Notes: generated by a model not told the origin, from the letters alone. Positions 52,440-61,907 are shown, numbered from the stretch's first letter. The stretch: DNA of 64,000 nucleotides from Methanofastidiosum methylothiophilum (GCA_001587635.1 LNJE01000001.1:62001-126000); one strand, 5' to 3'. Numbers and translations: made by a program.

Positions 52440-53273
52440 TCATAAGAGGGATCTTATTATATCAATATCCCTAATAATGCCGATTAGCCCTCCTTCAGCA
52501 TTAATGACCGGTATTTGTTCGATATTATATTTTTTCANTNCNTTTGCACATTTGCTTATAGAAGTCTTTCTTGTTACTGTTATAATATCAGTTGACATTA
52601 CATCTTTTATTGGCTTTGAAGGGAGGGTCAATTTTTTTGAAACTATATGTAATGCATTTTTAGGTTGCCACGCCCAATCATCGCCCTCTCCAGAAATATT
52701 TAACTCAGTAGTCTTAAGTTCGTCTAAAAATTCTCCTGAAGACATTATATCTTGGGTATCTACAATCCCAACTATTCCACCATCATTTCCTAATACCATA
52801 AAAAAACTAGATTTACTGTAAACCATTATCATAAGCGCTGAACTAAGGGGCGTATCTTGCCAAATACAAGGCACTTCTTCTTTCATGTAACTTTGACATG
52901 GGTCATTTAACTCTAATTTTGAGATACCATTCATGACTATATCCCGAACTGCAACAACTCCCATAAGTTTTCCATCAGATATAACTGGAACTCTTGTCAA
53001 ATTATTATCTAAAAGAATTTTAGCAACTTTTTTAATTTTGTCTCCTTCCTTGACTGCTTTGAAATTCCTACTCATGACTAATGCAATTTGATCCTCGTTA
53101 GGATTTTTTATTATATCTTCTAAAGAAATTATGCCAACAAGTTCTTTTTCTTTATTAATAACAGGTAAATCTGGTTTTTTGTATTTTTGCATTTTTTCTA
53201 AAGCTTCATTAACAGTTGCAGGTATGGTCACTGATATTACATCTTTAACCATTACTTCTTCTACTTTTATCAT
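52440..53273 (-). CDS. Four-CBS-domain protein
   Basis: Two Bateman pairs cover nearly the whole protein. They start at VEEVMVKDVISVTIPATVNEA, then MSRNFKAVKEGDKIKKVAKI, then SYMKEEVPCIWQDTPLSSAL, then IKDVMSTDIITVTRKTSISK. Each unit has the VPVISDGKLMGVV-type strand. CBS pairs bind adenine nucleotides or SAM; no output domain is attached, so it is a sensor or regulator of unknown partner. Start ATG 53273 follows GTGATATT. Its stop lies 10 nt before the ftsY start. Confidence 0.9.
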   Translation of the reverse strand: MIKVEEVMVKDVISVTIPATVNEALEKMQKYKKPDLPVINKEKELVGIISLEDIIKNPNEDQIALVMSRNFKAVKEGDKIKKVAKILLDNNLTRVPVISDGKLMGVVAVRDIVMNGISKLELNDPCQSYMKEEVPCIWQDTPLSSALMIMVYSKSSFFMVLGNDGGIVGIVDTQDIMSSGEFLDELKTTELNISGEGDDWAWQPKNALHIVSKKLTLPSKPIKDVMSTDIITVTRKTSISKCAXXXKKYNIEQIPVINAEGGLIGIIRDIDIIRSLL

Positions 53274-53508
53274 AATATCACGAAACAATTTAATGGGCAG
53301 AACGTGCTTTAAGATAAAGTAAGATATATAAAGCTTTTTATAATTGATTTATGGAATAGTTATAATAAATTTCTATTTGAATATCTCAATTTTTATGAAA
53401 TAATTAAATTGAAATTTGTAAATTGCTATTGTCATTAGTGCCCATTGGGGCTTAATTAGTTGAAAATATACCTAAGAATTTATTAAGTAATGATTAAAAT
53501 TTTAAGTA

Positions 53509-53856
53509 ATGGGATGGAAAGAGAGGAAGGCAAATAGGAAAAAAATTGCTTCAGAAAGAATTAAGGAGCTTTTGGAGTTCTCAGAAGTACATAGAAGAGA
53601 TGAAGATTTATCAACAAGCTCTATCAAAACCGCTGTTGCAATATCAAAGCGTCATAAAATTAGAATCGCTTCTAGGTACAAAAGAAGTTTCTGTAAAAAA
53701 TGTTTTACAGTATTTATCCCTGATAAAACAGTTAGAATTAGAATAGGAAAAGGAAAAATTACTTTTACATGCTTAAAGTGTGGACATATTAAAAGAATTC
53801 CTTATACTAAAGAAAAAATAGATTTAAAGAAGGTAAAAATGGAAAATAAAAATTAA
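53509..53856 (+). CDS. rnp4: Ribonuclease P protein component 4 (Rpp21 family)
   Basis: Rnp4 supports the RNase P specificity domain in tRNA 5' processing. The 115-residue protein has the N-terminal RIKELLEFSEV helix and SKRHKIRIASRYKRSFCKKC. Its zinc ribbon comprises CKKC and CLKCGHIKRIPY. The ATG has no ribosome site, but TTTATTAA is centred about 27 nt upstream, indicating a leaderless transcript. No other RNase P gene is in the window. Confidence 0.92.
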   Translation: MGWKERKANRKKIASERIKELLEFSEVHRRDEDLSTSSIKTAVAISKRHKIRIASRYKRSFCKKCFTVFIPDKTVRIRIGKGKITFTCLKCGHIKRIPYTKEKIDLKKVKMENKN

Positions 53857-53915
53857 GGTGTCAGAATATCTATAGAACAAAATTAAATATATCAGCTGCT
53901 TAAGGGAAAGTTTGT

Positions 53916-55469
53916 CTATTCTTTATCAGTTTTCCACCATGAATTCTCAAAAGTCGTCAATTCTCCTTCTACGACATCGTATATAACTTTCTCAACACCT
54001 ATAGGATTTCCATCAAGAGCTCGCAATGCATCATCAATTCTCTTCTCTTTGTCAGAATACAAAGTAAATAAATCCTGTCCTTTTGATACCTTTTCTCCTT
54101 TTTCAACATGAAAAAGAATTCCTGCCCCCTTATCATCAGGTGCGCCACATGCCCTTGCAATCATGTTTATCAATCTTGTGTCCATGAAATCAATTCTTCC
54201 TTCAACTTCTGATTTTACAGTATGTGTGTAAGCTCCTACTGGGATTTCATCTGATTTAATTTTTGAATTTCCACCTTGTTCTTCTATTATTTCTCTAAAT
54301 TTAGATAGTGCCTTGCCACTATCTATCAGTTCTTCTGCAATATCTTTTCCCCTTCCTCTTTGAGCCTTGCCCCCCATCTCAAAAAGAAGTCCTGCAATTT
54401 CACATGACTTATCCCTTAAATCTTGAGGCCCTTCACCATCCAATACATTTAAGACATCAATTGCTTCAAGAGCGGGCCCAATTCCTCTGCCTACTGGTTT
54501 CTCACCATAAGTTATCATACATTTAATTTCCATTTCAAGTCTCTCACCAAGAGTAATAAAGTCTCTTGCAAGTTTTTTTGCAATAGCTGTGTCTTTAATT
54601 TTAGCATTTTTTCCAACAGGTATATCTATAACTACTTTATCAGAACCTGATGCTTTTTTCTTTGCAAGTATACTTGCAAGAAGCAATGATTGTGGATCAA
54701 GTCCCAGTGGAAATCTTATTTTTATTAATTTATCATCAGCTATTGCTAAATCAACGCCTCCACCCCACACTATACAACAACCTATTTTATCTACAATTTT
54801 TTCAATTTCATCTTTGTGGAAACTCACATTGCAAAATACTTCCATTGTATCAGTTGTACCTGCTGCACTTGAAATAGCCCTAGACGAAGTTTTAGGTATT
54901 GTTAATCCAGCAGCACCTAATATAGGAACTACCACCATTGTAGTTCTGTTCCCTGGAACCCCACCAATACAATGTTTATCGTAGACGGGTTTTCTTTTAA
55001 TGTCAAGAGTTTGACCAGTGGAAATCATACTTTTAATTATATTAATTACTTCTTCGTTAGACAGCCCTCTTGTGTATATTGCCGATACAAATGCAGAAAG
55101 TTCAACATCACTAAGCCTATTTTCAACAGTATCTCCAATAATGCCGCGTATTTCCTCTTTAGATAAAGGGTATCCATCTAATTTTTTCTTTATAAAATGA
55201 ACAGAATCTGGAGGGGATGCTAGTGATACTTCGGCGTAAAAGCTGCATGAGGTATCAATTTTTTGACATAAGTACTCATAAAGCCCAATTTCACCTTTAG
55301 AAACAATTTTTTCTGTTAAATCAACAACTGCAACGACATCATGATCCCCAACTTTTACGTGTACTCTATTAAGTTTTCTTACTCCTATAACCTTTGCATC
55401 TTCTTTGTGCATCATTACAAGCGGATAATCAGTCGCTTCAATATCTAGCATTTTTATTTTTAATAGCAA
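53916..55469 (-). CDS. deoA: AMP phosphorylase
   Basis: It splits nucleoside 5'-monophosphates (mainly AMP) with phosphate to ribose 1,5-bisphosphate, the first step of the archaeal AMP/RuBisCO pathway. The extra N-terminal domain of about 80 residues separates it from bacterial thymidine phosphorylase. Motifs include DKHCIGGVPGNRTTM, SSRAISSAAGTTDTME, WGGGVDLAIADD, YGEKPVGRGIGPALEA and GGKAQRGRGKD. The 517-residue length is right. Start TTG 55469 follows AAGGGGAT. RuBisCO and R15P isomerase are not in this window. Confidence 0.94.
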   Translation of the reverse strand: MLLKIKMLDIEATDYPLVMMHKEDAKVIGVRKLNRVHVKVGDHDVVAVVDLTEKIVSKGEIGLYEYLCQKIDTSCSFYAEVSLASPPDSVHFIKKKLDGYPLSKEEIRGIIGDTVENRLSDVELSAFVSAIYTRGLSNEEVINIIKSMISTGQTLDIKRKPVYDKHCIGGVPGNRTTMVVVPILGAAGLTIPKTSSRAISSAAGTTDTMEVFCNVSFHKDEIEKIVDKIGCCIVWGGGVDLAIADDKLIKIRFPLGLDPQSLLLASILAKKKASGSDKVVIDIPVGKNAKIKDTAIAKKLARDFITLGERLEMEIKCMITYGEKPVGRGIGPALEAIDVLNVLDGEGPQDLRDKSCEIAGLLFEMGGKAQRGRGKDIAEELIDSGKALSKFREIIEEQGGNSKIKSDEIPVGAYTHTVKSEVEGRIDFMDTRLINMIARACGAPDDKGAGILFHVEKGEKVSKGQDLFTLYSDKEKRIDDALRALDGNPIGVEKVIYDVVEGELTTFENSWWKTDKE

Positions 55470-55540
55470 TTAAATCCCCTTCAAACTATACCTAATCTAG
55501 AGTATTTATAATTAATCCTATTAAAAAATAATAACTAGTT

Positions 55541-56797
55541 TTATGTTCCCATCTGCCATGAGGAGAGGTATTCTTCCTGTTCCTTTGTTAACTTATCAAT
55601 CGAAATGCCCATAGATTGTAACTTCAAATTTGCGATTCTTCTATCGATATTAATAGGTACTGAATATACTTTGTTTTCTAACTTTTTTCCTTCTTTAGAC
55701 AAGTATTCAGCTGACAACGCTTGATTTGCAAAACTCATATCCATGACTGATGCGGGATGCCCTTCTGCGGCTGCAAGATTAATCAGCCTACCTTCGCCGA
55801 GGAGGTATATTTTCTTATGGTTTTTTAGGTTATATTCTTCGACAGAATCCCTAATAGCTCTTTTGTAAGAAGACAATCTTTTCAATGCACTTATGTCAAT
55901 TTCGACGTTAAAGTGTCCTGAATTTGCGACAATTGCACCGTCTTTCATATTATTAAAATGTTCTTCCCTTAAGACGTTGATATTTCCTGTAACAGTAACA
56001 AATATATCCCCGATCTTAGATGCATCTTCCATTTTCATTACCTGAAATCCATCCATTGTTGCCTCAATTGCTTTGATAGAGTCTATTTCAGTAATAATGA
56101 CCTTTGCACCCATTCCTCTTGCTCTCATGGCAACTCCTTTACCACACCAACCATAACCAGAAACAACAAAGTTTTTTCCAGAGAGTAAAACATTTGTAGC
56201 TCTGATAATGCCATCAAGAGTACTCTGACCGGTACCATACCTGTTATCAAAGAAATGTTTTGTCATTGCATCATTTACAGCGATGATTGGGTATTTCAAA
56301 ACGCCCTCTTTTTCCATACTTTTAAATCTGATGACTCCAGTCGTAGTTTCTTCGGTACCCCCTATTATCTGAGGTAAAACATCACTTCTTTCTTTCATTA
56401 TTGTAGAAACTAGATCTCCACCGTCATCCATCGTAATATTTGGTTTGTTGTCCAATACTTTGTTTAGATGGCTATAATAAGTATCCCTATCTTCCCCTCG
56501 TATAGCAAAAACTGAAATTCCGTAATCCTTTACAAGGGACGCAGCGACATCATCTTGTGTGCTTAAAGGATTAGAAGCGCATAAAAAAACTTTAGCACCC
56601 CCCTCTTTTAAAGTAATCATAAGATTTGCAGTTTCTGTAGTGACATGAAGGCAACATCCAATTATGTAACCTTTAAGAGTGTTATTTTTTTTAAATTCTT
56701 CTTTAATCAATGCTAAAACAGGCATTTCTCTTTGAGCCCATTCAATTCTAAGCTTTCCTTTTTCTGAAAGAGAAAGATCTTTTACATCGTATAGCAT
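55541..56797 (-). CDS. ahcY: S-adenosylhomocysteine (or S-inosylhomocysteine) hydrolase
   Basis: It removes the inhibitory product of SAM-dependent methylation. Visible motifs: HVTTETANLM, NPLSTQDDVAA, DDGGDLV, GGTEETTTGV, DNRYGTGQSTLDGI and the NAD domain VVSGYGWCGKGVAMRARGMGA, ending with EGRLINLAAAEGHPASVMD. The 418-residue length is standard. In several methanogens the homologue acts on S-inosylhomocysteine after deamination, so substrate is left open. ATG 56797 has GGTGA 4 nt upstream. Confidence 0.96.
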   Translation of the reverse strand: MLYDVKDLSLSEKGKLRIEWAQREMPVLALIKEEFKKNNTLKGYIIGCCLHVTTETANLMITLKEGGAKVFLCASNPLSTQDDVAASLVKDYGISVFAIRGEDRDTYYSHLNKVLDNKPNITMDDGGDLVSTIMKERSDVLPQIIGGTEETTTGVIRFKSMEKEGVLKYPIIAVNDAMTKHFFDNRYGTGQSTLDGIIRATNVLLSGKNFVVSGYGWCGKGVAMRARGMGAKVIITEIDSIKAIEATMDGFQVMKMEDASKIGDIFVTVTGNINVLREEHFNNMKDGAIVANSGHFNVEIDISALKRLSSYKRAIRDSVEEYNLKNHKKIYLLGEGRLINLAAAEGHPASVMDMSFANQALSAEYLSKEGKKLENKVYSVPINIDRRIANLKLQSMGISIDKLTKEQEEYLSSWQMGT

Positions 56798-56867
56798 CTA
56801 TTCACCTAAAAAATTTATCAAAGAAAGACTTATAAATGATTGTATTGGCATTTGTATACGTGAGTTA

Positions 56868-58127
56868 ATGAAAAAATATGTTCTTATATCTATTTTAACG
56901 GCATTGCTACTCCTTTCTGCAGGCTGTATTATCGAAAAAAGAGTGGAGAAAGGAGATACGGTAAAAGTTGACTATATCGGAAAACTTCAAGATGGTAAAA
57001 TATTTGATACATCTATTTTAGAAGAAGCAAAAAATGCCGGAGTATATAATGAAAACAGAATATATGAACCTTTGACATTGAAAATAGGAGATGGCTCAAC
57101 TATCCCTGGATTTGAGAACGGACTTATAGGAATGAAAGAAGGGGAGACAAAGACAATCACAATCCCTCCAGAACAAGGATATGGTGCTAAGGATCCTACT
57201 TTAAGGTTTAGTCAAACAAAGATCTTGGAAGAGATACCAAAAACTCAGGAGATCTCAAGATTTGAAGAGATCCCAAGAACCTTCCAGGCAACAGTAAGTT
57301 CCTTTGTCACTAGGTATGGAAAACAGCCAACTGTTGGGATGATAGTTGATTTGACTGATTGGCCAGGTCAAGTTGTCGAAGTAACAGCATCTAATGTTAT
57401 AATAGAACATAAACCAGAGGTTGGTAAATCTATCGTCAATGAAGTTACTACCCTCACCATTACAGAGATAAAAGATTCAAGCATAGTTTTAAGATATGAT
57501 CCAAAAGTAGGAGACATTATACCCTCGGAAATTGGGGACCTAACTGTACTCGAAGTAACAGATACCACAATGGTAGTTAAGGCAAGACCTCAAAAACAGA
57601 TAGAAACAGTATTTGGAATGGCAAACGTTATTGAATCTGGAGACAAATATATAATAAAAGTCAATCCAAAAGTAGGAGACAGTATAATATATCAAAATCA
57701 AATAGGTAAAGTTGTCGAAGTTACATCAGATAGCTTTATCGTTGATTTTAATCACCCCCTTGCTGGAGAAACTTTATACTTTACAGTAACTACAGTAGTT
57801 ATTGAAAAAGGTAAAGAAACAGGATTCTTTGAGAAGTACAGACTATTCATATTTGGTAGTCTTTTAATAGTTGTATTTGCTGCTGCATATATCTTTATGA
57901 CAAAATTCTATTCAAAAGAAGAAAAAGAAAAGAAAAAAGAAAAATCAACTACAAAGAAAATCAAAGCAGCTAAAGAAGTAATGAATGGTGAATTAAAAGA
58001 ATTGGCTTCAACTGTTGAAGAAGTCGAAAAAGAACTTAAAACTAAAAAAGAAACTAAAGCTAAAAAGGAAGAAACAAAAACTAAACCTAAAGCAAAGAAA
58101 AAAACTTCAAAGAAGAAGAAAGAGTGA
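56868..58127 (+). CDS. Membrane-anchored FKBP-type peptidyl-prolyl isomerase with basic tail
   Basis: A lipobox (LLSAGC) at about residue 20 precedes an FKBP domain: GDTVKVDYIGKLQDGKIFDTS and IPGFENGLIGMKEGETKTITIPPEQGYGAKDP. Three related segments follow, each with PKVGD/PxVGxS and a VVEVTxxxxxV core; the last has the SlyD-like insert wording FNHPLAGETLYF. A membrane helix (about 322-342) is followed by a cytoplasmic tail of about 75 residues made mostly of Lys, Glu and Thr. It would fold exported proteins outside the cell. The lipid anchor plus membrane helix in one chain is unusual. The SppA gene follows after 24 nt. Confidence 0.85.
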   Translation: MKKYVLISILTALLLLSAGCIIEKRVEKGDTVKVDYIGKLQDGKIFDTSILEEAKNAGVYNENRIYEPLTLKIGDGSTIPGFENGLIGMKEGETKTITIPPEQGYGAKDPTLRFSQTKILEEIPKTQEISRFEEIPRTFQATVSSFVTRYGKQPTVGMIVDLTDWPGQVVEVTASNVIIEHKPEVGKSIVNEVTTLTITEIKDSSIVLRYDPKVGDIIPSEIGDLTVLEVTDTTMVVKARPQKQIETVFGMANVIESGDKYIIKVNPKVGDSIIYQNQIGKVVEVTSDSFIVDFNHPLAGETLYFTVTTVVIEKGKETGFFEKYRLFIFGSLLIVVFAAAYIFMTKFYSKEEKEKKKEKSTTKKIKAAKEVMNGELKELASTVEEVEKELKTKKETKAKKEETKTKPKAKKKTSKKKKE

Positions 58128-58151
58128 TGCTATCTAAGGTGAAGGTCAAAA

Positions 58152-59150
58152 ATGAAATATAACAATAAAATTTTATTTTTAATATTTACTATTTTTGTTC
58201 TTATTACTGCAACAATTGGTTGTAATNTCGATTTAGAGGATATTGGCATAAAAACCCATAAAGGTGGAGTAACATCTAGCGGTGAAGTTGAAATTTTAAA
58301 ATCCAAAATTTCTGCGTATGANTCACGTGAACATCTTGAGAATCANGAAATAAAGACTCTAAGNGATGAGCTANAAAGANTAAAGAATCAAAACATTCCG
58401 NTTAATGGAAACATNGCAGTTGTTAGAATATTTGGAATATTAGATCAAGAAGATGTTCTACCGATTACTGCAGAATTAAGAAAACTAGCTGAAGACAAAG
58501 AAGTTGGAGGCGTTGTTTTATGGATTGACAGTCCTGGCGGAGGGGTATCAGCAGTTACAGAAATCTACGATGAAATCCGAAGACTTAGTATGAGAAAGCC
58601 AGTTACGGCATATGTAGGGGGGATTGCTGCTTCGGGAGGATATTATTTAGCGGTTGCCTGTGATAAAATAATAGTAAAACCAGAGGCCACCTTAGGGAGT
58701 ATTGGGGTAATGTTTATCCATGAAGATTTAACTGAGTACTTCAAATTATATGGAATAAAAATTGAGGTAATAAAAACTGGAGAAGATAAAGATCTTGGCG
58801 CATCATGGAGGCCTCTTTCTAAAAAGGATAAAGAAAATATTGAAAAAATGATTAATGAAGATTTTGATAAATTTGTTTACGTTGTTTCAAGAGGGAGGAA
58901 TATTTCTACAGAGGAAGTTTTAAGATATTCCGATGGAAATGTATGGAGCGGTACTCAAACAGTAGCATATAAGCTTGCAGATAGAGTCGGTACTCTTGAT
59001 ACAGCAATTGAAGAATTAAAAGTAAGTGCAGGACTCAAAAATCCAAAAATATCATTTTTCCAGATTGCAGACGATGGTAGTATCTCAAATATGAGTTATG
59101 AGTCTATGAGATACCAGTATGAACCGTCTATATATATTCAAAAGAAGTAA
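58152..59150 (+). CDS. sppA: Signal peptide peptidase SppA-type serine protease, lipoprotein
   Basis: It digests signal peptides left in the membrane. A lipobox-like ITATIGC ends the N-terminal hydrophobic segment. The protease domain has VVLWIDSPGGGVSAV, the catalytic Ser in GGIAASGGYYLAVACD, GSIGVMF and the catalytic Lys region TGEDKDLGASWRPLS. The 332-residue length fits archaeal single-domain SppA. A lipid anchor in place of a plain membrane helix is a difference from most archaeal copies, but ambiguous bases lie in 58227-58416. Its 3' end overlaps the TPD nuclease gene by 23 nt. Confidence 0.9.
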   Translation: MKYNNKILFLIFTIFVLITATIGCNXDLEDIGIKTHKGGVTSSGEVEILKSKISAYXSREHLENXEIKTLXDELXRXKNQNIPXNGNXAVVRIFGILDQEDVLPITAELRKLAEDKEVGGVVLWIDSPGGGVSAVTEIYDEIRRLSMRKPVTAYVGGIAASGGYYLAVACDKIIVKPEATLGSIGVMFIHEDLTEYFKLYGIKIEVIKTGEDKDLGASWRPLSKKDKENIEKMINEDFDKFVYVVSRGRNISTEEVLRYSDGNVWSGTQTVAYKLADRVGTLDTAIEELKVSAGLKNPKISFFQIADDGSISNMSYESMRYQYEPSIYIQKK

Positions 59151-59898
59151 AGGATTTTTCAAAGAAATTTTTATCTACAACTAAAACTCTTTTATCAGTA
59201 ATAATATCATCAATATACCCTTTCCAGTAAACTACAATCCCAGGGCCAAAAAGAGAAATATAGTGTTTTAGTTGTTTATTGTAGTCTTGTTTAAATTCTA
59301 TATAGTCACAAAAACTAGCCTTACTTTCAAACCAGAACACTTTTCTGCCTCTGATCTTAATGGGTTTTTTTAATAAAAAATCAGGAGTTTTGCCAGAGCC
59401 CAACTTTCTTAAATCATCCTCTCTAAGGAATTGAAGTTCCTTGTTATCAAGATATATTTTTAACATTTCTTCTCCTTTTTTCCCATTTTCCCTCTGGATT
59501 CTAGAAGATTCAGGGGAATACGCGATATCAACTTCAATTGCTTTCATTATTTCATTTTTGATTCTTTTATCCTCTATCAAATCAAGATTGGTAAAGATAT
59601 TTTTGATGTCTTTTTTGTTGTAGCCCTTTTCTTTAAGTATTAATGTAGCAATCAAGATCGGAGAAAAAGATAATTTATTTGCAATATCAAAAAAAGACAA
59701 TCCTCTATCCCATAGCTTTACGATTTCCTTAATTCTATTCATTATCGGGTAGTAATCTTTTTTGACATTTCTAACAGTTTTTTGAGATAATATTGAAAGT
59801 AAAACGTCTTCTTCAACTCTATATTTTTGAGAGATTTCTGGTATGTCGTCTCTTGTATTTATTGATTTATAGATTTCCATGAAGATTTGTTTTCTCAT
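59128..59898 (-). CDS. TPD-domain nuclease (CDIN1/C15orf41 homologue)
   Basis: The C-terminal half carries the signature of the TPD family: GKKGEEMLK, then KTPDFLL, then VFWFESKASFCDY, a PD-(D/E)xK nuclease core (Asp in TPD, Glu and Lys in FESK). The N-terminal half (about 1-115) has two helix-turn-helix-like units (ISQKYRVEEDVLLSIL, IANKLSFSPILIATLIL). Archaeal members are poorly studied; the human homologue CDIN1 is linked to congenital dyserythropoietic anaemia and binds codanin-1. DNA or RNA cleavage is likely but unproven. It is divergent from aRF1. Confidence 0.85.
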   Translation of the reverse strand: MRKQIFMEIYKSINTRDDIPEISQKYRVEEDVLLSILSQKTVRNVKKDYYPIMNRIKEIVKLWDRGLSFFDIANKLSFSPILIATLILKEKGYNKKDIKNIFTNLDLIEDKRIKNEIMKAIEVDIAYSPESSRIQRENGKKGEEMLKIYLDNKELQFLREDDLRKLGSGKTPDFLLKKPIKIRGRKVFWFESKASFCDYIEFKQDYNKQLKHYISLFGPGIVVYWKGYIDDIITDKRVLVVDKNFFEKSFTSFEYI

Positions 59899-59930
59899 TG
59901 AATCACTTAAATGGAAGATGTAGGAACACT

Positions 59931-59938
59931 TTTAAATA
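59931..59938 (+). promoter_or_regulatory. TATA box of the aRF1 gene
   Basis: TTTAAATA is centred 24 nt before ATG 59959, predicting a leaderless aRF1 transcript. TTTAAA is self-complementary and lies 33 nt from the divergent nuclease start, so one box could serve both directions. Confidence 0.55.
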
Positions 59939-59958
59939 TTTTCTATGTTCTCATGATT

Positions 59959-61197
59959 ATGGATAACAAAGAGTTCTATGAGTTCAAAAAGCAGCTAAAA
60001 TTCCTTTCAAAAATTAGAGGGAGGCACACAGAATTAGTTTCAGTGTATATACCTGCAGGCTATGAAATATCTAAAGTAGCTGCGCAAATTAAAGATGAAC
60101 AGGGCACAGCTACAAATATTAAGTCAAAAAATACTAGAAAAAATGTTCTTTCTGCATTAGAAAGGGTTATGCAACACTTAAGATTATACAAAATGACACC
60201 TCCTAACGGCCTTATTATCTTTTCTGGAAATATTTCAGAGGATGAAGGAAATCCAAAAATAGAACTTTTTACGTTAAATCCTCCAGAACCTATATCTGTA
60301 AGAATATATCGATGCGATCAACAGTTTGTCCTTGATCCATTGCTAGAAATGATTGAAGACAAAAGGGTCTTTGGCTTAATCATTGTTGAGAGGGGAGAAG
60401 CAAGTATTGGTCTACTGAGAGGGAAAAAAGTAGAACTGTTAAAGCACTTGACGTCAAGAGTTCCGGGAAAATTTAGGGCAGGTGGACAGTCCTCAGTTAG
60501 ATTTGCAAGATTAAGAGAAATTGCTGCTGACGATTTCAAAGATACAGTTGGTGAAACTGCAAACGAGATTTTTCTAGCTCAGCAAAACTTAGAAGGAATT
60601 TTAATTGGTGGTGGAGGATACACAAAATATGAATTTGAGGAAGGAGAATACCTACATCATGAGCTTAGGAAGAAAATATTAGGGATTGCAGATACCACAT
60701 ATACAGAACTTTTTGGGCTTAACGAGCTAGTTGATAAAAGTGCAGGCATATTGGAGAATCTAGATATAACAAAAGAAAAGGACGTCGTTACTAAATTCCT
60801 TAAAGAATTAATTAAAGATGACAGTTTTGCAGCATATGGCGAAAAGGAAGTTAGAAAGTACTTAGATGCTGGTGCTGTTGACTTATTGCTACTTTCGGAA
60901 GGATTAAATAAAAATAGGATAAAGATAAAGTGTACATCCTGTGGTAATTTGACTGAAAAAACTTCTACTGATGAAGAATTATTCCAATTAGAACAACAAA
61001 TTTCAGGTGTCCCTTGTGAAAAATGTAGCAATCTTAGTTTAAATATTGAGGAAAAAATAGACCTACTTGAAGAGTTAGCAGATCTAGCTCAGGAAGGCAG
61101 CACTCAGGTAGAAGTAATCTCGACAGAAACTGAAGAAGGTAATCAATTATTGAAGGCGTTTGGTGGTATTGCCGCGATTGTTAGATACAGACTTTAA
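59959..61197 (+). CDS. prf1: Peptide chain release factor aRF1
   Basis: aRF1 reads stop codons and triggers peptide release. The stop-reading motif NIKS is in ATNIKSKNTRKN; the catalytic GGQ is in FRAGGQSSVRFARLRE; the C-terminal domain has a zinc-type CTSCGN and CEKCSN. The length is about 413 residues. ATG 59959 (MDNKEFYEFKKQL) matches the usual N-terminus and lies 24 nt after the TATA box. An ATG at 59953 is also in frame; a start at 59911 would lie upstream of the promoter. Confidence 0.96.
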   Translation: MDNKEFYEFKKQLKFLSKIRGRHTELVSVYIPAGYEISKVAAQIKDEQGTATNIKSKNTRKNVLSALERVMQHLRLYKMTPPNGLIIFSGNISEDEGNPKIELFTLNPPEPISVRIYRCDQQFVLDPLLEMIEDKRVFGLIIVERGEASIGLLRGKKVELLKHLTSRVPGKFRAGGQSSVRFARLREIAADDFKDTVGETANEIFLAQQNLEGILIGGGGYTKYEFEEGEYLHHELRKKILGIADTTYTELFGLNELVDKSAGILENLDITKEKDVVTKFLKELIKDDSFAAYGEKEVRKYLDAGAVDLLLLSEGLNKNRIKIKCTSCGNLTEKTSTDEELFQLEQQISGVPCEKCSNLSLNIEEKIDLLEELADLAQEGSTQVEVISTETEEGNQLLKAFGGIAAIVRYRL

Positions 61198-61199
61198 AT

Positions 61200-61907
61200 T
61201 TATAACAACTTAAGCCCACTTAGTAATTCTTCTGAAGTTTCCAATGGGGATAATATAAGGGGTATCTTCTGTATTTCTGCAAGTTTCACTGCAATTTCGT
61301 CTATCTTTTTTGCCCCATGTAAGACTACCATTGAGGGCACTATTCCCTGTACCTTAATTGCAATCATTGGGGATCTTCCTGTTGATACTTTTGTAAATAT
61401 TAAAGCTCTTTCAGAAGATAAACCGTAAAGTTTAAGGAATTCCTCCGAATTTAGATTTAAAATAGCCTTGATGCTGTCAATAACAGTATATCCATGGATT
61501 TCTTTACTCAGGTACTCTTCATTTGCTAGTATCTCGCCTTGAACTACATCAATAAGCTTTTTGGGCGAAATTGGAACAGGAAACTCTTTTAAATCCAGTA
61601 CGACATCACTTATTGCCTCTTTAGAAAATCTATTGCTAAAGGAGTGGACTATCTTTCCTCCCCTCTCCATGTCAATTTCTAGTAAGCTTTCAACAACTTT
61701 TCTAATTGTCGAAGAGCCTGGGGATTTTCTCCTACCCCCTTCATAATCGCTTACAACGGAGGGAGAGATAGAAAGTTGATGCGCTAGATCAGTTTGAGTT
61801 ACGCCAAAAATTTCACGCCATTTTCTTAATGTTTGACCTGGATCATCTGACAAAACAACTTCGCCCGCTATCATCTTAGCAAGTTGTTCTTTTGCATCTT
61901 CAAACAT
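61200..61907 (-). CDS. XRE-family regulator with C-terminal sensor domain
   Basis: An N-terminal Cro/C1-type helix-turn-helix (LRKWREIFGVTQTDLAHQLS, SPSVVSDYEGGRRKSPG) is followed by about 150 residues of alpha/beta sequence (GRSPMIAIKVQGIVPSMVVLHG) of a type conserved in archaeal COG1709-like regulators. Ligand unknown. It is leaderless: a BRE/TATA pair lies about 28 nt upstream of the ATG. It converges with prf1 (2-nt gap) and faces a 467-bp structured region leading to the aldehyde dehydrogenase. Confidence 0.87.
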   Translation of the reverse strand: MFEDAKEQLAKMIAGEVVLSDDPGQTLRKWREIFGVTQTDLAHQLSISPSVVSDYEGGRRKSPGSSTIRKVVESLLEIDMERGGKIVHSFSNRFSKEAISDVVLDLKEFPVPISPKKLIDVVQGEILANEEYLSKEIHGYTVIDSIKAILNLNSEEFLKLYGLSSERALIFTKVSTGRSPMIAIKVQGIVPSMVVLHGAKKIDEIAVKLAEIQKIPLILSPLETSEELLSGLKLL

